A stretch of 64,000 nucleotides of DNA from Glutinoglossum americanum (taxonomy: Eukaryota > Ascomycota > Geoglossomycetes > Geoglossales > Geoglossaceae). The position numbers and the translations under genes were made by a program. The stretch is taken from the NCBI GenBank assembly GCA_020080175.1, contig JAGHQL010000067.1:1-64000 (forward strand), in the 5' to 3' direction. The stretch's first letter is position 1; every line of letters starts with the position of its first letter. Shown in pieces: positions 33,169 to 44,088 of the stretch. The notes beneath the pieces are model-generated. The model saw only the letters and a list, made by a program, of their open reading frames with translations. It was not told the origin of the DNA and made no database searches.

Positions 33169-36100
33169 TGTTGTCAAGGCTTAGATGCGGGCTCCCGTAG
33201 TGGGTTGGGTCTGGTTTCCTGTGGCGGGCGGGTTGGCTGCTTTATCTAGTGGTGGATAGATTCCCGTTGAAAGGAGCGGTGGTTGAGGGGCTGGAAAGGG
33301 GGAAGCACAGCCCTATCCTATCTACACGCAAGATATCCCGGCAAAATCCACTTCCATGTTCGCCCTGCTCGGCCGTCCATTTATCGACCCGTTCGTAAAA
33401 CCACCCTCAGGGATTAGTACATTGACTCCACCAACCGGTCCAACAGGCGAGGAATTTAGGGTTAGATTGACCAGGATAATCCAAAGTGACCAGTAACCCT
33501 CCCCACCACATTAGGTGTTCTACTCACTTCCAATTTGAATTAGTCGGCCGATGGACCAGGGGCCGAGAATACCCAGGGTTTCCCATAGTGGTGTTTTCTT
33601 ATTAATTTTGATGAATACGGAACTCTTGGGGCCGACATGCGTATAGGCGGGGTTTTTGGTCCTTAAACCGGACGCGAGCGTCCGATTCATATTACACGAG
33701 AGGGTACAGCCTGTAATGTCCAACTCTCGTACCTGCGTTTCATCTATGCCATACCGCCTCCAGCCAACCTCGTGCTGACGTGGACTCCACTAACCGATCA
33801 CTATATTTCTCGGGAAAGCGTTGACACGAGGAACAGTCCATGCTCGCTTGGGGATGTCAAAGATAAACTAATTAGCTTCCACGCTCGATCTACACCGCCT
33901 CCCAAAAGCCCCAGGTCCTGCTTACCCCTTTTCTTCGAAGCCTAGATGCCAGCGATCTCGATGGATCAGGGGCAGATCGTCGGCCCTCCTCGCTGATCTT
34001 CACATCTGATTAATCCAATCTATCTCGGTGAATGCGCATGGCTTTCGTGATCGAGCGGCACGTAGCGCGCCAACTAGAGATGGGCGAAAATCTCCCGCAT
34101 CGGAGGTGGGGCTCCACATTTATATAGGGCGTTACCGCCACCCTCGTTCGTTGGTCCGCTAAGTAGATACTTCCCCTACTCACCTCACCGATATCGCACT
34201 ATACCATAAATCGCTCCCCCGTCACCTCGCATACAATGTCAGCCTTACCCCACTTTAGGTTTACTCCTGTTATTTCAAAATGCCTAGGAATCTATGTCGA
34301 ACAATAGCGACATGCCTCCCTGGCCGACGGTGCAACTGAAATTTTACCAAATAAATCACATCAGCCCTCTTTCGATTTATGCGTTGTGACGATAAGGGAC
34401 GGCCCAGAAAATATACCGCTAGCCAGAGACTTAATAACCCTTTAAAGTAGCTAGATTTAGTTTGATACGTACAAGCACAAAAAGTTAATTAGGCAGCTAG
34501 GACACCCTATTATACCCCGGTCTAGTCGAATTTTTCCTATCACCTGCCGCGGGCCTTGCAAAAGCGTATGTAGGCACCCTCGTAAGGCGGCTCTCGCGAA
34601 CATGAACGGGAGGGGTATATGCCAGTCAGGTGGAGCCTCAGCCGCGGTGTTCGTACGGTAAAATTCGGCGTTAGGGTAAGGTATTCTATCCGCCAACGCG
34701 AAACTAGGTTTCAATCAACAAATTCGCCTATTAGGCTACGTTCGTTGGCGTATTCCCTCTAGGTAACCATCATAGGACCAGGATAGATTATAATCCATTG
34801 TCGAGGGAGATAAGGGAATGCACGGCAAGGAGGGTATTCTAGCCTTAGAATCTCCATCCTTGGTCTAACCTCGGTTAAGTTTTGTGGTCGGCTGGCAGAC
34901 AGGTGGGCCCTCCCAGCTAATGTAATAGGACTTACCTACGCTTCTCCTGCGGACCTCATATCCAGTGGGGAGCCTCATAACATAGTTCCACAACCTGTAA
35001 GTTAAGGGCAGTTAGTGATTTAGTGCCGTGCCTCCGCGAACCCACCATCCTTCGCCCAACTGACGGTAACCCATAGAGTAACTGTAACCAGGAGGTGTCA
35101 AGATATACCCCCCGATGACACAGCGCCGCTGTCATTGGGTTAGGCAAGGCAGCCACAAATGAGTGACTAGCGGGAGCAACATCTGTGTGGCCGCGTCAGC
35201 TGGTGTGTCGCGGCACCACAGGCCTTCCAAAAATTAAGATGGCCTGTTGCAGATCTCCTCTCCCAGCCTGGAGGGTCCGGCTATGAAACAGACCCTCACT
35301 AGGCAGCTAAAGCCGACCATCCTCAATTGAGGCCTACACTAGTCAGTTAGCGTTTAGTTAGGATGCACCAGCAACCAACCGCCTAGTGTCACCCCTTCGT
35401 ACTGCAATAGCATCAAAGCTCTCGAGCTTTCAACCTACTCAATTGGCAGCTACGATGCCGTACCACCTATAGTCAGCTGTCCTACCAACCTTGCCTTAAC
35501 GAGACCACAGCAGCTAATAGCCTCCCATGCCAGACGATCGAGCCCGCCAATGCAGAACAGCAGCAGACAACTAGCTTGTGGGTCGAGGTGAACCGGAAGC
35601 TAATCAACCAAGCGACAGGGCAGAGATGCCGCGAAACTAAACTATCCTATATCGTAGCCAATCCAAAGGCAGAGACTATAAGACCACCCGCCATCGTGCA
35701 CCGCTTAGTTCAGTGAGGATTCACGCGGGTCGATGCCGCTACTCTATCAACCAAGCATAAAAGAGGGATAAGGCATGTACTTCACCTGTCTTAGGACGCT
35801 CAGCCCGATAAAAAAGCAAAGAGAGTTAAGATTCAAGAGGAACGAATCCTAGAACATCAAACTATACCTTCCCATTCGTCCCCTCTTCTTCCAGTTCGAA
35901 GTTCAGCGTCCCCGGTTACCGTTTCCAATCCACCTCTACTCTCCTTAGCCGTTAAAAATCCAAAGGGTCTAGACCCAAGCCACCTCGGTAGCGCATACGC
36001 TACCCAAACGATGGTTCAGGAACATTTCACCCTTTACGTCTTAGTTCCCTTCCCCTCACCTTCACCTCACTTTTCTTTTTTCCGTTTTCTTGGGTCTTGG

Positions 36101-36931
36101 GATTTCTCCACGGATCCTTCATGTCATTATTCTTTTGGTTATCAAGGCGATTATCTAGCTCCCGCTGTGGCGTAAAGAAGGAAAATGGCCAGGTCACGGA
36201 AGCATTCTGTAACGTGGTCGGTCCCCTTCCCGCCCGCTACACAAATAAAAAAAACGAACGCTTGGCTTGGCTTTTGGGAAGGCGGTGAAGCTAGTTAGGC
36301 AGGTAATGCGAGACAGGAAGTAAAACACTGGCTATTGCTCTATAGCTTTGTGCCGCTGCCTTTCTCTGCCTAGGCTTAGAGAGGATGACTTGGGACGCGA
36401 TGGATGCATGGTGTTCGCGCGTAAGTCGCACGACACTAGCAGGAGCTTAGCAATTCTCGTCAATCGTTTAATTAAACCATTTCCTCGCGTCAACCCCCCT
36501 CATTCCTCCTCCATGTCGGGATGTCCTATTCCAAATACAGTCCGCCGTGCCAATCAGTTAAGGGCGCTATGATCCGTTGGGTATATTCCCCGTTTTTTTT
36601 CTTTTTCCCTTCCAGCGTTTCGGGCAATTCGGCACTTATTCTTGGCGGGTCCCAACTGAATGAGGCGGGATGTGGATTGACTACGTGGGGGAGAGGGAGC
36701 TTGTGGTTGGGTGTAGTGAATTAGGTTCATACCGAGATAACTCCATTTCCTTTCTTTCGCTGTTAGCACACTGTTCACACCATTTCGCGCCTACCCCCGT
36801 CTCTCCACGCGATCTCATCACAACCCCGCTAGTTAGTTAAATCCACCAGTCTGTCACCACCCGCCGGCTCTATTTCACCACCCCATCGCTCGGTAGCTGT
36901 TTGTGTAAAACCCTTCACGCTCGCCAAAGGA
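33169..36931. other. 3.8 kb gene-poor stretch with decayed sequence
   Basis: The first few hundred bases should hold the laccase promoter. No gene is supported. A frame at 34457-34714 (minus) is open for 85 codons without motif. From about 35,390 to 36,170 broken plus-strand frames (for example WVEVNRKLINQATGQ, then NPKGLDPSHLG) suggest a former protein-coding sequence I could not identify. Confidence 0.35.
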
Positions 36932-38740
36932 ATGTCCGACCCTCAGTCAAATAACGAGCCGCTGGTTCCAGTTCCATGCGGCGATCCCATTGAGGTGGAT
37001 TCGGCTGCTGTCTCAACCAGGGTCTGCAGGATCGCTCTCACTTCGCTCGCGGTGCCAGCAGCTAACTTGAGCAACCGATGTTTAATGTGCAGAATACCAC
37101 TTCTACCGAAAATGTCACGGAGAACGATTCATCGTCATCAATCTGGTCGGACGACGAGATGTGAGTAGATCTTATCAAGACTCAAGGGCTAATTTGTGCG
37201 CTCATTCACCCTCTCTCAAACCAGATCGACGTTCACATCATCCCTACTCTCTGGTACCAAGGATTACCGCTGGGAAAATGGCCGGCGATACCACGCCTAT
37301 GGAGGGGATTGTCAGTACCGTAACACCGATTGAAATACAAACGAGCTGACCGCTTCTAGCTTATACACTGCCAAATGACGAGGTCAGTGTTCATATTCCT
37401 AAATCGGTGAGGCGTCCCGCCTTCTGAACCGGCACTCTGCTTTCTAGCGCGAGAACGACCGCCTCGACATGGCCCACCACATTTTTGTCGTTGCAACAGG
37501 CGGGAAACTGCACCTTGCCCCTATCAGCAACAATCCCCAACGGATTCTCGATATCGGTACTGGGACGGGGATCTGGGCTATGGAAATGGGTAAGTTTCCC
37601 ACAAGTGCCTACCTTTCCCCGACCAGTAAACTGACTTATACACCAGGAGACAAGTATCCCACATCATGGGTATGGATATTCCAATCCCAACACCCCTCGT
37701 TACTCGCGTGGTATTACTACTAAGTTTAATGCATGGACCATTTAGATTCTGGGCAATGACCTAAGCCCCATACAACCAGATATGTTCGTGGGACTAGGCT
37801 TTTGCGGCATACATAGGACTACGTGTTAGTCCGTCATATTGACCAGGCTTAATAGGGTACCGCCAAACGTCCACTTCGAAGTCGACGACGTTGAGAAACG
37901 CTGGATGTATAACGAACCCTTCGACTACATACACTGCCGATCAATGTCCAAATCCATTGGCGACTGGCCCAACCTCATTCGTCAATGCTACAAGTACATC
38001 TCCTCTTCTCTTGCCTTCCCCAACCTCCCCCACCCTACAATAAGCTCACCCACAACCCCCCACTCACCCCCTCCTTTCTCTCCTCAGATTCACCAAACCC
38101 CACGGCTACGTCGAATTCCAAGACATAGACCTCCAATACCACTCCCACGACAACTCCCTCCTTCCCACCCACAGCCTCCACCGCTGGAACGCCGACTTAA
38201 TCAAGGCCGCCAACATTGCCGGCCGAGAGCCGTCTCCCGGACCCAAACTCGAAGGCTGGATCCGCGCCGCTGGCTTTCAGAATGTAGTACACGAGATGTT
38301 CGTTTTGCCGCTCGGGCCTTGGCCCAAGGAACCAAAGCTGGTGGGCTACCCTATGTATTTCGGAAGGGTGGCTTTAGATGGGGATGTACTGACGGAATTC
38401 TAGAAACAACTCGGAGCCTGGAGTTATATGCTGGTTGCAGAGGGACTTGAGGCGTTCTCGCTGAGGCTGTTTACTAAGGTTTTTGGGTGGAGCGCGTCTG
38501 ATGTTCATGTGATGCTTGCGCATGTGAGGAAGGATCTCAAGGATAAGAGCATTCATGCTCAAGTAAATTTGTGGGTTCCCCCTCCTCTTCCCTCTCAGCC
38601 GTGCAGTTACACGTCTCCCTTGTTATGCCTCCTAGAGCCTCTACTAATAAGAGAATTTTAGCCATGTCGTGCATGCACAAAAACCGGATACAGTTAGTGA
38701 TTCTGACGCACGGCCCAAGGACGACAACACTGGCATTTAG
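36932..38740 (+). CDS. LaeA-like SAM-dependent methyltransferase
   Basis: Eleven exons are proposed: 36932..37021, 37093..37160, 37225..37310, 37360..37382, 37448..37589, 37647..37669, 37746..37783, 37856..37993, 38088..38340, 38404..38562 and 38654..38740, about 368 residues. After an acidic, Ser-rich N terminus comes the family phrase YRWENGRRYHAYGG, then LPNDERENDRLDMAHHIF, the SAM-binding motif I RILDIGTGTGIW (about 121-132), GNDLSPIQPD, VPPNVHFEVDDVE and PHGYVEFQDID. The C terminus reads LEAFSLRLFTK and HVVHAQKPD. These match fungal LaeA-like/TAM-domain methyltransferases. LaeA itself is a nuclear regulator of secondary metabolism, but most paralogues have unknown substrates. Exons 4 and 6 are only 23 nt. 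The exon 1 donor (GTCTGC) and the last acceptor are the least certain boundaries. Confidence 0.85.
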
Positions 38741-40071
38741 GCCTTAGTACTTACCATCTCGCCCTCCTATTTGCAGGGCACTCCGCTTTGAAGGACGCCA
38801 ACCCTTTCTTTTTGTTTTCCTCTCTCCGATTCCTATATATCACAAGCGGTCCCTTCCCTGGACTCAATTCGAGCGGCACAACCAAACTTTCCCGGCCAGG
38901 ACCACGGTTTGTGCTTGCTTGGATTCCCTTCCCCCTACCCAATTTCTTGGTACGCCAGTGCCTCTTTAGGATCAACCAGTTGGAGAAACTCGGAGCAGGA
39001 TGGCATGGCTTCAGGAGGCACACGCGCGGTCGAGAGATAGACGCAAGGGGTTAGTCGTAGCTACGATCGCCCAGAAGTCGCCCCCACCCCATCCCCATAG
39101 GCCCTATTATCGTTATCCTAGTAGATAAATCCAACTTCAAAGTTCATAACAGGAAGACCGGTAATATCAGGTGGGTCAAAGTGTCATTGCCATACCGTGA
39201 GAGTTAAGACACCATCAGGGAGGTCGTTAGGTAGTGGGAAGTAGAGGTGAGAATGCCGTTAAGTACCAAGCCATCACGTTAAGCTCCCTCCACGCCCCCA
39301 TCCTCCCCCTTCTCCCTCCCCTAAAAAAGCTAGGAAACAGCACCCCTAAATATCCTAAATTAGTCCCGCCCTATTCCCTTTTAGCCCACATTCTTTCTCC
39401 CTCCCCTCCGCTATCACTTATTCCCCATATTAGACCCCCTTTGCCGAACCCTCTAGAATTGATGTTATTTAACCGGCGAAGAAAGGTACTTTATCCAATG
39501 TTACCCCGGCCAAGAGGCGGTGTAACCGATTCTTCGTCCACATCTCCGCATCCCCGACCTATAAATCACCCGACTCCAGGAAAGACGCGCGGCTCATCAC
39601 CCGAGCCGCCTCAGGGCAGCCAGGGCCCACCAGAAATCCCACAAGAATAGTGTCGGTCAAAGGCGACGGCGGCTGACGCCTGTCGGGCCCCGCCTACTAG
39701 AGCCACGATGCAATAGTGTTATCTAAGGAAGTTCCCGTAGTTATAGGGCTACCTCCCCAATATATTTACCGCGGCCCTCGGGATTCTTGGGGTTATGAGG
39801 TCCCCTCCCAGTCATGTCACCATGGCACAACAGTGGCTTCTAGGGGGATCCTTGCAGCTATAGGAGTCGCTTCAAGCCATATAGAGTATCATGCGATAGT
39901 AGACCTTGGGGGTACACCCAGGCTTCAGAATTTAGCATTCGCCTATCGTTAGGCTACCTCCAGAACCTGCCGAACCTAGATTCGAACTATACTTGTTAAT
40001 GTATCCTCGGCCCCAGTATGTAACCGCTCCGGCGGTGAGGCCGCGTTCGGTCCGCGTGTTCCGTGAGATGG
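38741..40071. other. intergenic, nothing recognised
   Basis: No gene is supported. The open frame at 39234-39650 starts with GTG and is Pro/Leu/Ser-rich from a CT-biased tract. The frame at 39716-39952 has no motif. Confidence 0.35.
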
Positions 40072-40545
40072 TTACGACGGCACGATTGCGGTTAGGACCC
40101 CCGAAAATCTACCTCCTGAGTTCTTGAAGTTCGATAGTTCTGTAGCTTCCTCCCAGTCACACCTCGCGATAATTCTATCACGGAGTTGGATATCGGTTCG
40201 AGTACGTTCACCGTAGTAGGTCAATACTTTCAAGCCGAGCCTCTCGAACAGCTTGATCCAGCCAGTATGCACATTAGGGGGCGCGATTACCAGAGTGGGA
40301 GCAACTCCAACAACTCGGGTATCGGCATTCGCTGCCAACACTACTATTGAGTGTTTCGGCGGCCCTCCTAAATCCAACCACGTCAGCAAGGATGCCGCCG
40401 CCATATCTCCACCCCGCTATACTCATCCAGTGTATCCCGGTGATCTGGGACGACCAAAACGAAAACCCGGATTCTTGACACAGGAAAGCCCAATCTGGCC
40501 GGAATGATTTTGGGTAATGTCAAGTGCTTCGCTCTCTAGGAATGT
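40072..40545 (-). pseudogene. SNF2-family helicase remnant
   Basis: Minus-strand frames show a broken SNF2 N-lobe. GGGILADVVG (equivalent to GGGILADEMGLGKT) near 40,400 is in one frame. Another frame carries APTLVIAPPNVHTGWIKLFE and LKVLTYYGERTR, matching the motif Ia region (PTLVICP...W..E..K) of SNF2/Rad5-like proteins. Upstream, near 40,450-40,545, WAYIPRERS and DWAFLCQESG fit the region before that domain. The Walker A Lys is lost and the frame changes at least twice, so this is a fragment of a dead gene, not a functional helicase. I cannot tell whether it came from a chromatin remodeller or from a repeat-associated helicase. Confidence 0.5.
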
Positions 40546-41469
40546 AGGCCCAAGTCACCAATCACCCTGCGTTCCGACAAAAGGCTTATCCGTAGTGCGG
40601 TCTTCGGTCTCCAATACTGTTGGATATGGTCTCCACAGGCCATTCCAAAGTATTGGCCTATTAGGCTCTTCAGTCCGTCTCGGAGGGTCCTTGATGCCCT
40701 GCTTCCGCCCGCTCATCACTTACCCCAGTCTGTAGAATCTATGTAAGAATTCGGCTTGACGAAGGACGCCGGACCCCTTGGCACTCAAAGCGGCTAGTTT
40801 TGCGACAATTTACACCATACGGCTTCAAGACATATTCCATATCCAGAATCGCCCTCCCTTACAGCTTATGCATTGCCAAGAGACTACCCCCTATTAGTTT
40901 TAGGACTAGTCTCTCGAAACCTCCGAAATACCTCTGGTGACTCTTCTATTAAGGAGATCGAACCCAGAATAGTTTTAGCAAGTGTTTTGCGCAGTAAGTG
41001 CATACCTTTCTTTTCCCGCCTCCATTTCTTTTTCTCTATTCATGAAATCACCTCGTATTCTTGGCTAAGGCATGATTACTGATCCTCCCGCTTTCGCCAA
41101 GTCTCCGCACTCCACCTGACGACGCGTTCAAGTCGCGTTCGGCACAACACGTCTCCCGACCCGCGTCTTACCCCGCTCCTCCTGCACGGAATTTGCTCGA
41201 CGTCCAACAGAAATGCAGAGCGGCAGAAGATAAGGAATTTGAGGAAGCCGGAGGTGAGTCATTTGAATATTCGTTTTTTTCGTTACGATTTGGACTGGGG
41301 ATAAGAAAACTGACGTAGTGGACCCCGCAGTTTATAAAAGGAGGGTGGGACGGCGTTCGGGTTCTTTCTATAAGGCACCACCGATAATCAAACTCCAGTA
41401 AGGAACCAATCCGCGTCTAACTCACTACTAAAGCCCTCCCAAACCCAAAACAGTCCACCGAATAACACA
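40546..41469. other. intergenic and promoter of the glyoxalase-fold gene
   Basis: No further gene is seen. Near the 3' end a TGACGTAG element (about 41,311) and a TATAAAA box form a plausible promoter for the gene starting at 41470. Confidence 0.4.
41333..41339 (+). promoter_or_regulatory. TATA box (TATAAAA) of the glyoxalase-fold gene
   Basis: TATAAAA lies about 130 bp upstream of the ATG at 41470, with a CRE/AP-1-like TGACGTAG about 22 bp further upstream. The spacing is normal for fungi. Inferred from motif and position. Confidence 0.5.
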
Positions 41470-41973
41470 ATGGCCTCCGAATACGACCACACCCCATTCG
41501 ATAAAGTATGTTTCACCCACATCACCGCCTCCCTCCCTCTTTGCCAGACCCAACTGACCCTCCCCCCGCAGGAAAAACTCGGTTGCATCTGCTGGGTAGA
41601 GATCCCCGCGACCGACCTCCCCCGTGCCCAGACCTTCTACAGCACTCTCTTCGGTTGGGAGTTTGCCAAACCCTCCGCAATGGGCATCTCGGATGAAGAC
41701 AACTACATCATCTTCCACAAGAAAGGAACAGCGCTCCACGGTGGCATCGCAAAGGTGTCGAGTCAGGACAAGATCGTGAGGCCGGTTAGGGATGGGGATA
41801 TCGCGGTGAGGGTTACGGTCGCAGTTGAGGAGGTGGGGAAGGCGCTGGAGGATATTAAGCAGAATGGGGGAGAGATTGTAAGGGAGAAAACCGAAATTGG
41901 TGGGGGCATGGGATACTCTGGGCACTTCAGAGACACGGAGGGAAATATCATTGGCGTTTGGTCTCAGGCATAA
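41470..41973 (+). CDS. VOC-superfamily (glyoxalase/bleomycin resistance/dioxygenase fold) protein
   Basis: Two exons, 41470..41505 and 41572..41973, give 145 residues. The 66-nt intron (GTATGT...CGCAG) is in frame and contains no stop, so an unspliced reading would add 22 residues. The core CICWVEIPATDLPRAQTFYS, LFGWEF and the C-terminal GYSGHFRDTEGNIIGVWS are the two beta-alpha-beta-beta-beta halves typical of VOC proteins. E and D/E positions in the last strand could bind metal. The closest type is the small one-domain VOC protein common in fungi and bacteria, usually of unknown substrate. Likely cytosolic; no signal peptide. Confidence 0.85.
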   Translation: MASEYDHTPFDKVCFTHITASLPLCQTQLTLPPQEKLGCICWVEIPATDLPRAQTFYSTLFGWEFAKPSAMGISDEDNYIIFHKKGTALHGGIAKVSSQDKIVRPVRDGDIAVRVTVAVEEVGKALEDIKQNGGEIVREKTEIGGGMGYSGHFRDTEGNIIGVWSQA

Positions 41974-44088
41974 TCGCCATTTTCCCTTCCCGAGGGCAGA
42001 ATAGAGTCAGGTATGTTCACATGAACCCCCCTTTCCCGCTACTCGCTCCCATATTAAGCCCTTATTTATGGCTAATAACACACCACCCTTTCCTCTTCCA
42101 AAAAATAGAATCCTGAATCTCTACTCGCCACTCAGCTAATTCTTTTCACCCGGCACGGAATAAACAAAGGGAGTGTTAGGACGGAGGAAATACTGGTTAT
42201 TCCCCGCAGACCACGTGAGGCCCGCGAAGAAAGCTTTTGGGTGTCGATGATAATTGTCAATTACAAAGTCCTTCATTGGTAGTGCGGATTATCAGGCGAG
42301 CCGGCAAACCGTCTTTTTACACACTTGTGCGCACGCATTGGATTTAGTTTAGCCCTTTTTCTAGAAAATAAAAATAAAAAACCCTTTCTATGGCGGCGCA
42401 GCAGCAGGGTGTGCATTGAAACTCTCTCGCCCTATTGCCTAGAAATCGGGAAACTCAAGACGCAAGGCGAGGTGACTGCGCCTCCCATACATGCGTAGAC
42501 CGAGCATAATTTTTAGAGGCGAAGAAACTCTAGCCTCTTTTCTCTAAACACTATTGACATTATCCCCGCCCATATACTTTGTAGACACCGATCCGCCGCC
42601 CGAAAACAATATATCAAAGGCTCCAAAAAAACCAATCCCACGAACCACGACTTTGTTATCCCACAACAACCCATTCCGCAAAAAAAAAAAAAATAGCAAC
42701 AAAGCCATTTACGAATATACACATATACATCCCCGACCCGCATACATACTTTAATCCCCACCTCCCTCCCTCAACCGATTTTTAAAAAAAAATAATCAAT
42801 TATCAAATCGAAAATTCAAATAATTGCCCACTCAATAAATTTTTTTTTTTTTTTTACTTTTTACTTTGTGAAACCAGTGGGTCCGGGAGCCGCCCCTGGC
42901 GTATGGTATCGGTCTCAGCGCGGAATAGGGTGCAAGGGAGGGGGATGCGCTGTGTCTCTTTTCGGGGGTGGCAAGGAGTCACTCTCACTCTATGGGTCTT
43001 GGCTCCTGTTGGGTTTTTTTTTTCCCTCATTTTACCTTTTGCGGGCGGTACGGTGGACACGTAGGTGTGTTTTCCTGGTGGAAAAACTGGGTTCCAGTTG
43101 TTAGCGCCTTCTTGGGCTTTGCGCATGCGCTGTTTCGTTGTCTTTGTCCATTTTCTGGTTTGGATTCTTCTCGTTTGGGACGGGATAGGTCTTGGCCCGC
43201 TGGTCTCGCATTTTAAGGTCGCTATTGTATCTATCCGGCAACCCCTTGCGACGCGTTTCGATCGTCGCAGTCTCCTTCGCTTTGTCTGGCTCTGTAGGTA
43301 GCCATCCACGACCGCGTCATTTTTTTTCTGCTTGTTTTTATGACTGGCTCACCCGGCATAGTTTCAATTCTCCTGACTCAGATGAGCTTTTGTCGACTGA
43401 CAAGGGGAAATTGCGTGCCTGGATGAAATGGCTTGTTCCTGCTTCCTTGGCATCCTCATCGGCAGGAGTTTTGGCTTGGGAATTCGGCTGTGTAAAGATC
43501 TGCCGAGAGTTTGTTTGCGTGTAGATCATAGTCCGTCGCAGTACATCCCCGCACGAAATCCCATTTTGTCGAATCGCAGCGATTCTTCTCCAACCAATTC
43601 CCTACTCTTCGCTCCTCCTGGCCTGTGATTGGGTCTCCATTCAACATCCGCCACAATCACAGCTGTTGTTCCCTGTCCGATTCATCCAAAAATATGAAAT
43701 TGTGCATCTCTACGCCACTCATAACTTTAACTGTTTGAGCTGGAATTTCATAGGTAAGACGGCGGAATAGTCTCTCCTTCCCTCTCCAATAATACAAACA
43801 CTCACACACCCTGTTTTTCTCTGTATTTTCGATCGCTTTACACTTCACACTCTCTCCACGGTCTTGGAATAGGAATAAGGTCAACACGGGATTTTCGCCC
43901 GCTTTGGAGGGATAAACGGATCTGCGATATTTCCTAGTGGAGGGGTCTGGTCATTCGTTTTTGGGATTTTTGGCTGTCGCTCGTTCATTTGATTGAGGGT
44001 TTCTGGTTACCGTTGGTCGTTCCAGTCGCCCCTTCACCGATACTCGCTCGCTCGACTTTTCAACTGCCTGGGGGTGGTGGATAGAAAT
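41974..44088. other. intergenic with homopolymer tracts and promoter of the wall protein
   Basis: No gene is supported. An A13 run (about 42,678-42,691) and a T15-17 run (about 42,840-42,856) flank an AT-rich segment. The CT-rich, T-tract-rich 43,000-44,080 part probably contains the promoter and 5' UTR of the gene starting at 44089. Confidence 0.4.

Noticed and set aside
34457-34714. 85-codon minus-strand frame that reads fairly protein-like
   Set aside because: No recognised family, no ATG-based start with context, isolated in a desert; kept only as a note.
39234-39650. 138-codon Pro/Ser-rich open frame
   Set aside because: GTG start and composition explained by a CT-biased tract.
39965-40015. 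tRNA-like T-arm (GTTCGAATC) on the minus strand
   Set aside because: The T stem pairs poorly and no matching acceptor stem, D arm or anticodon arm can be built.
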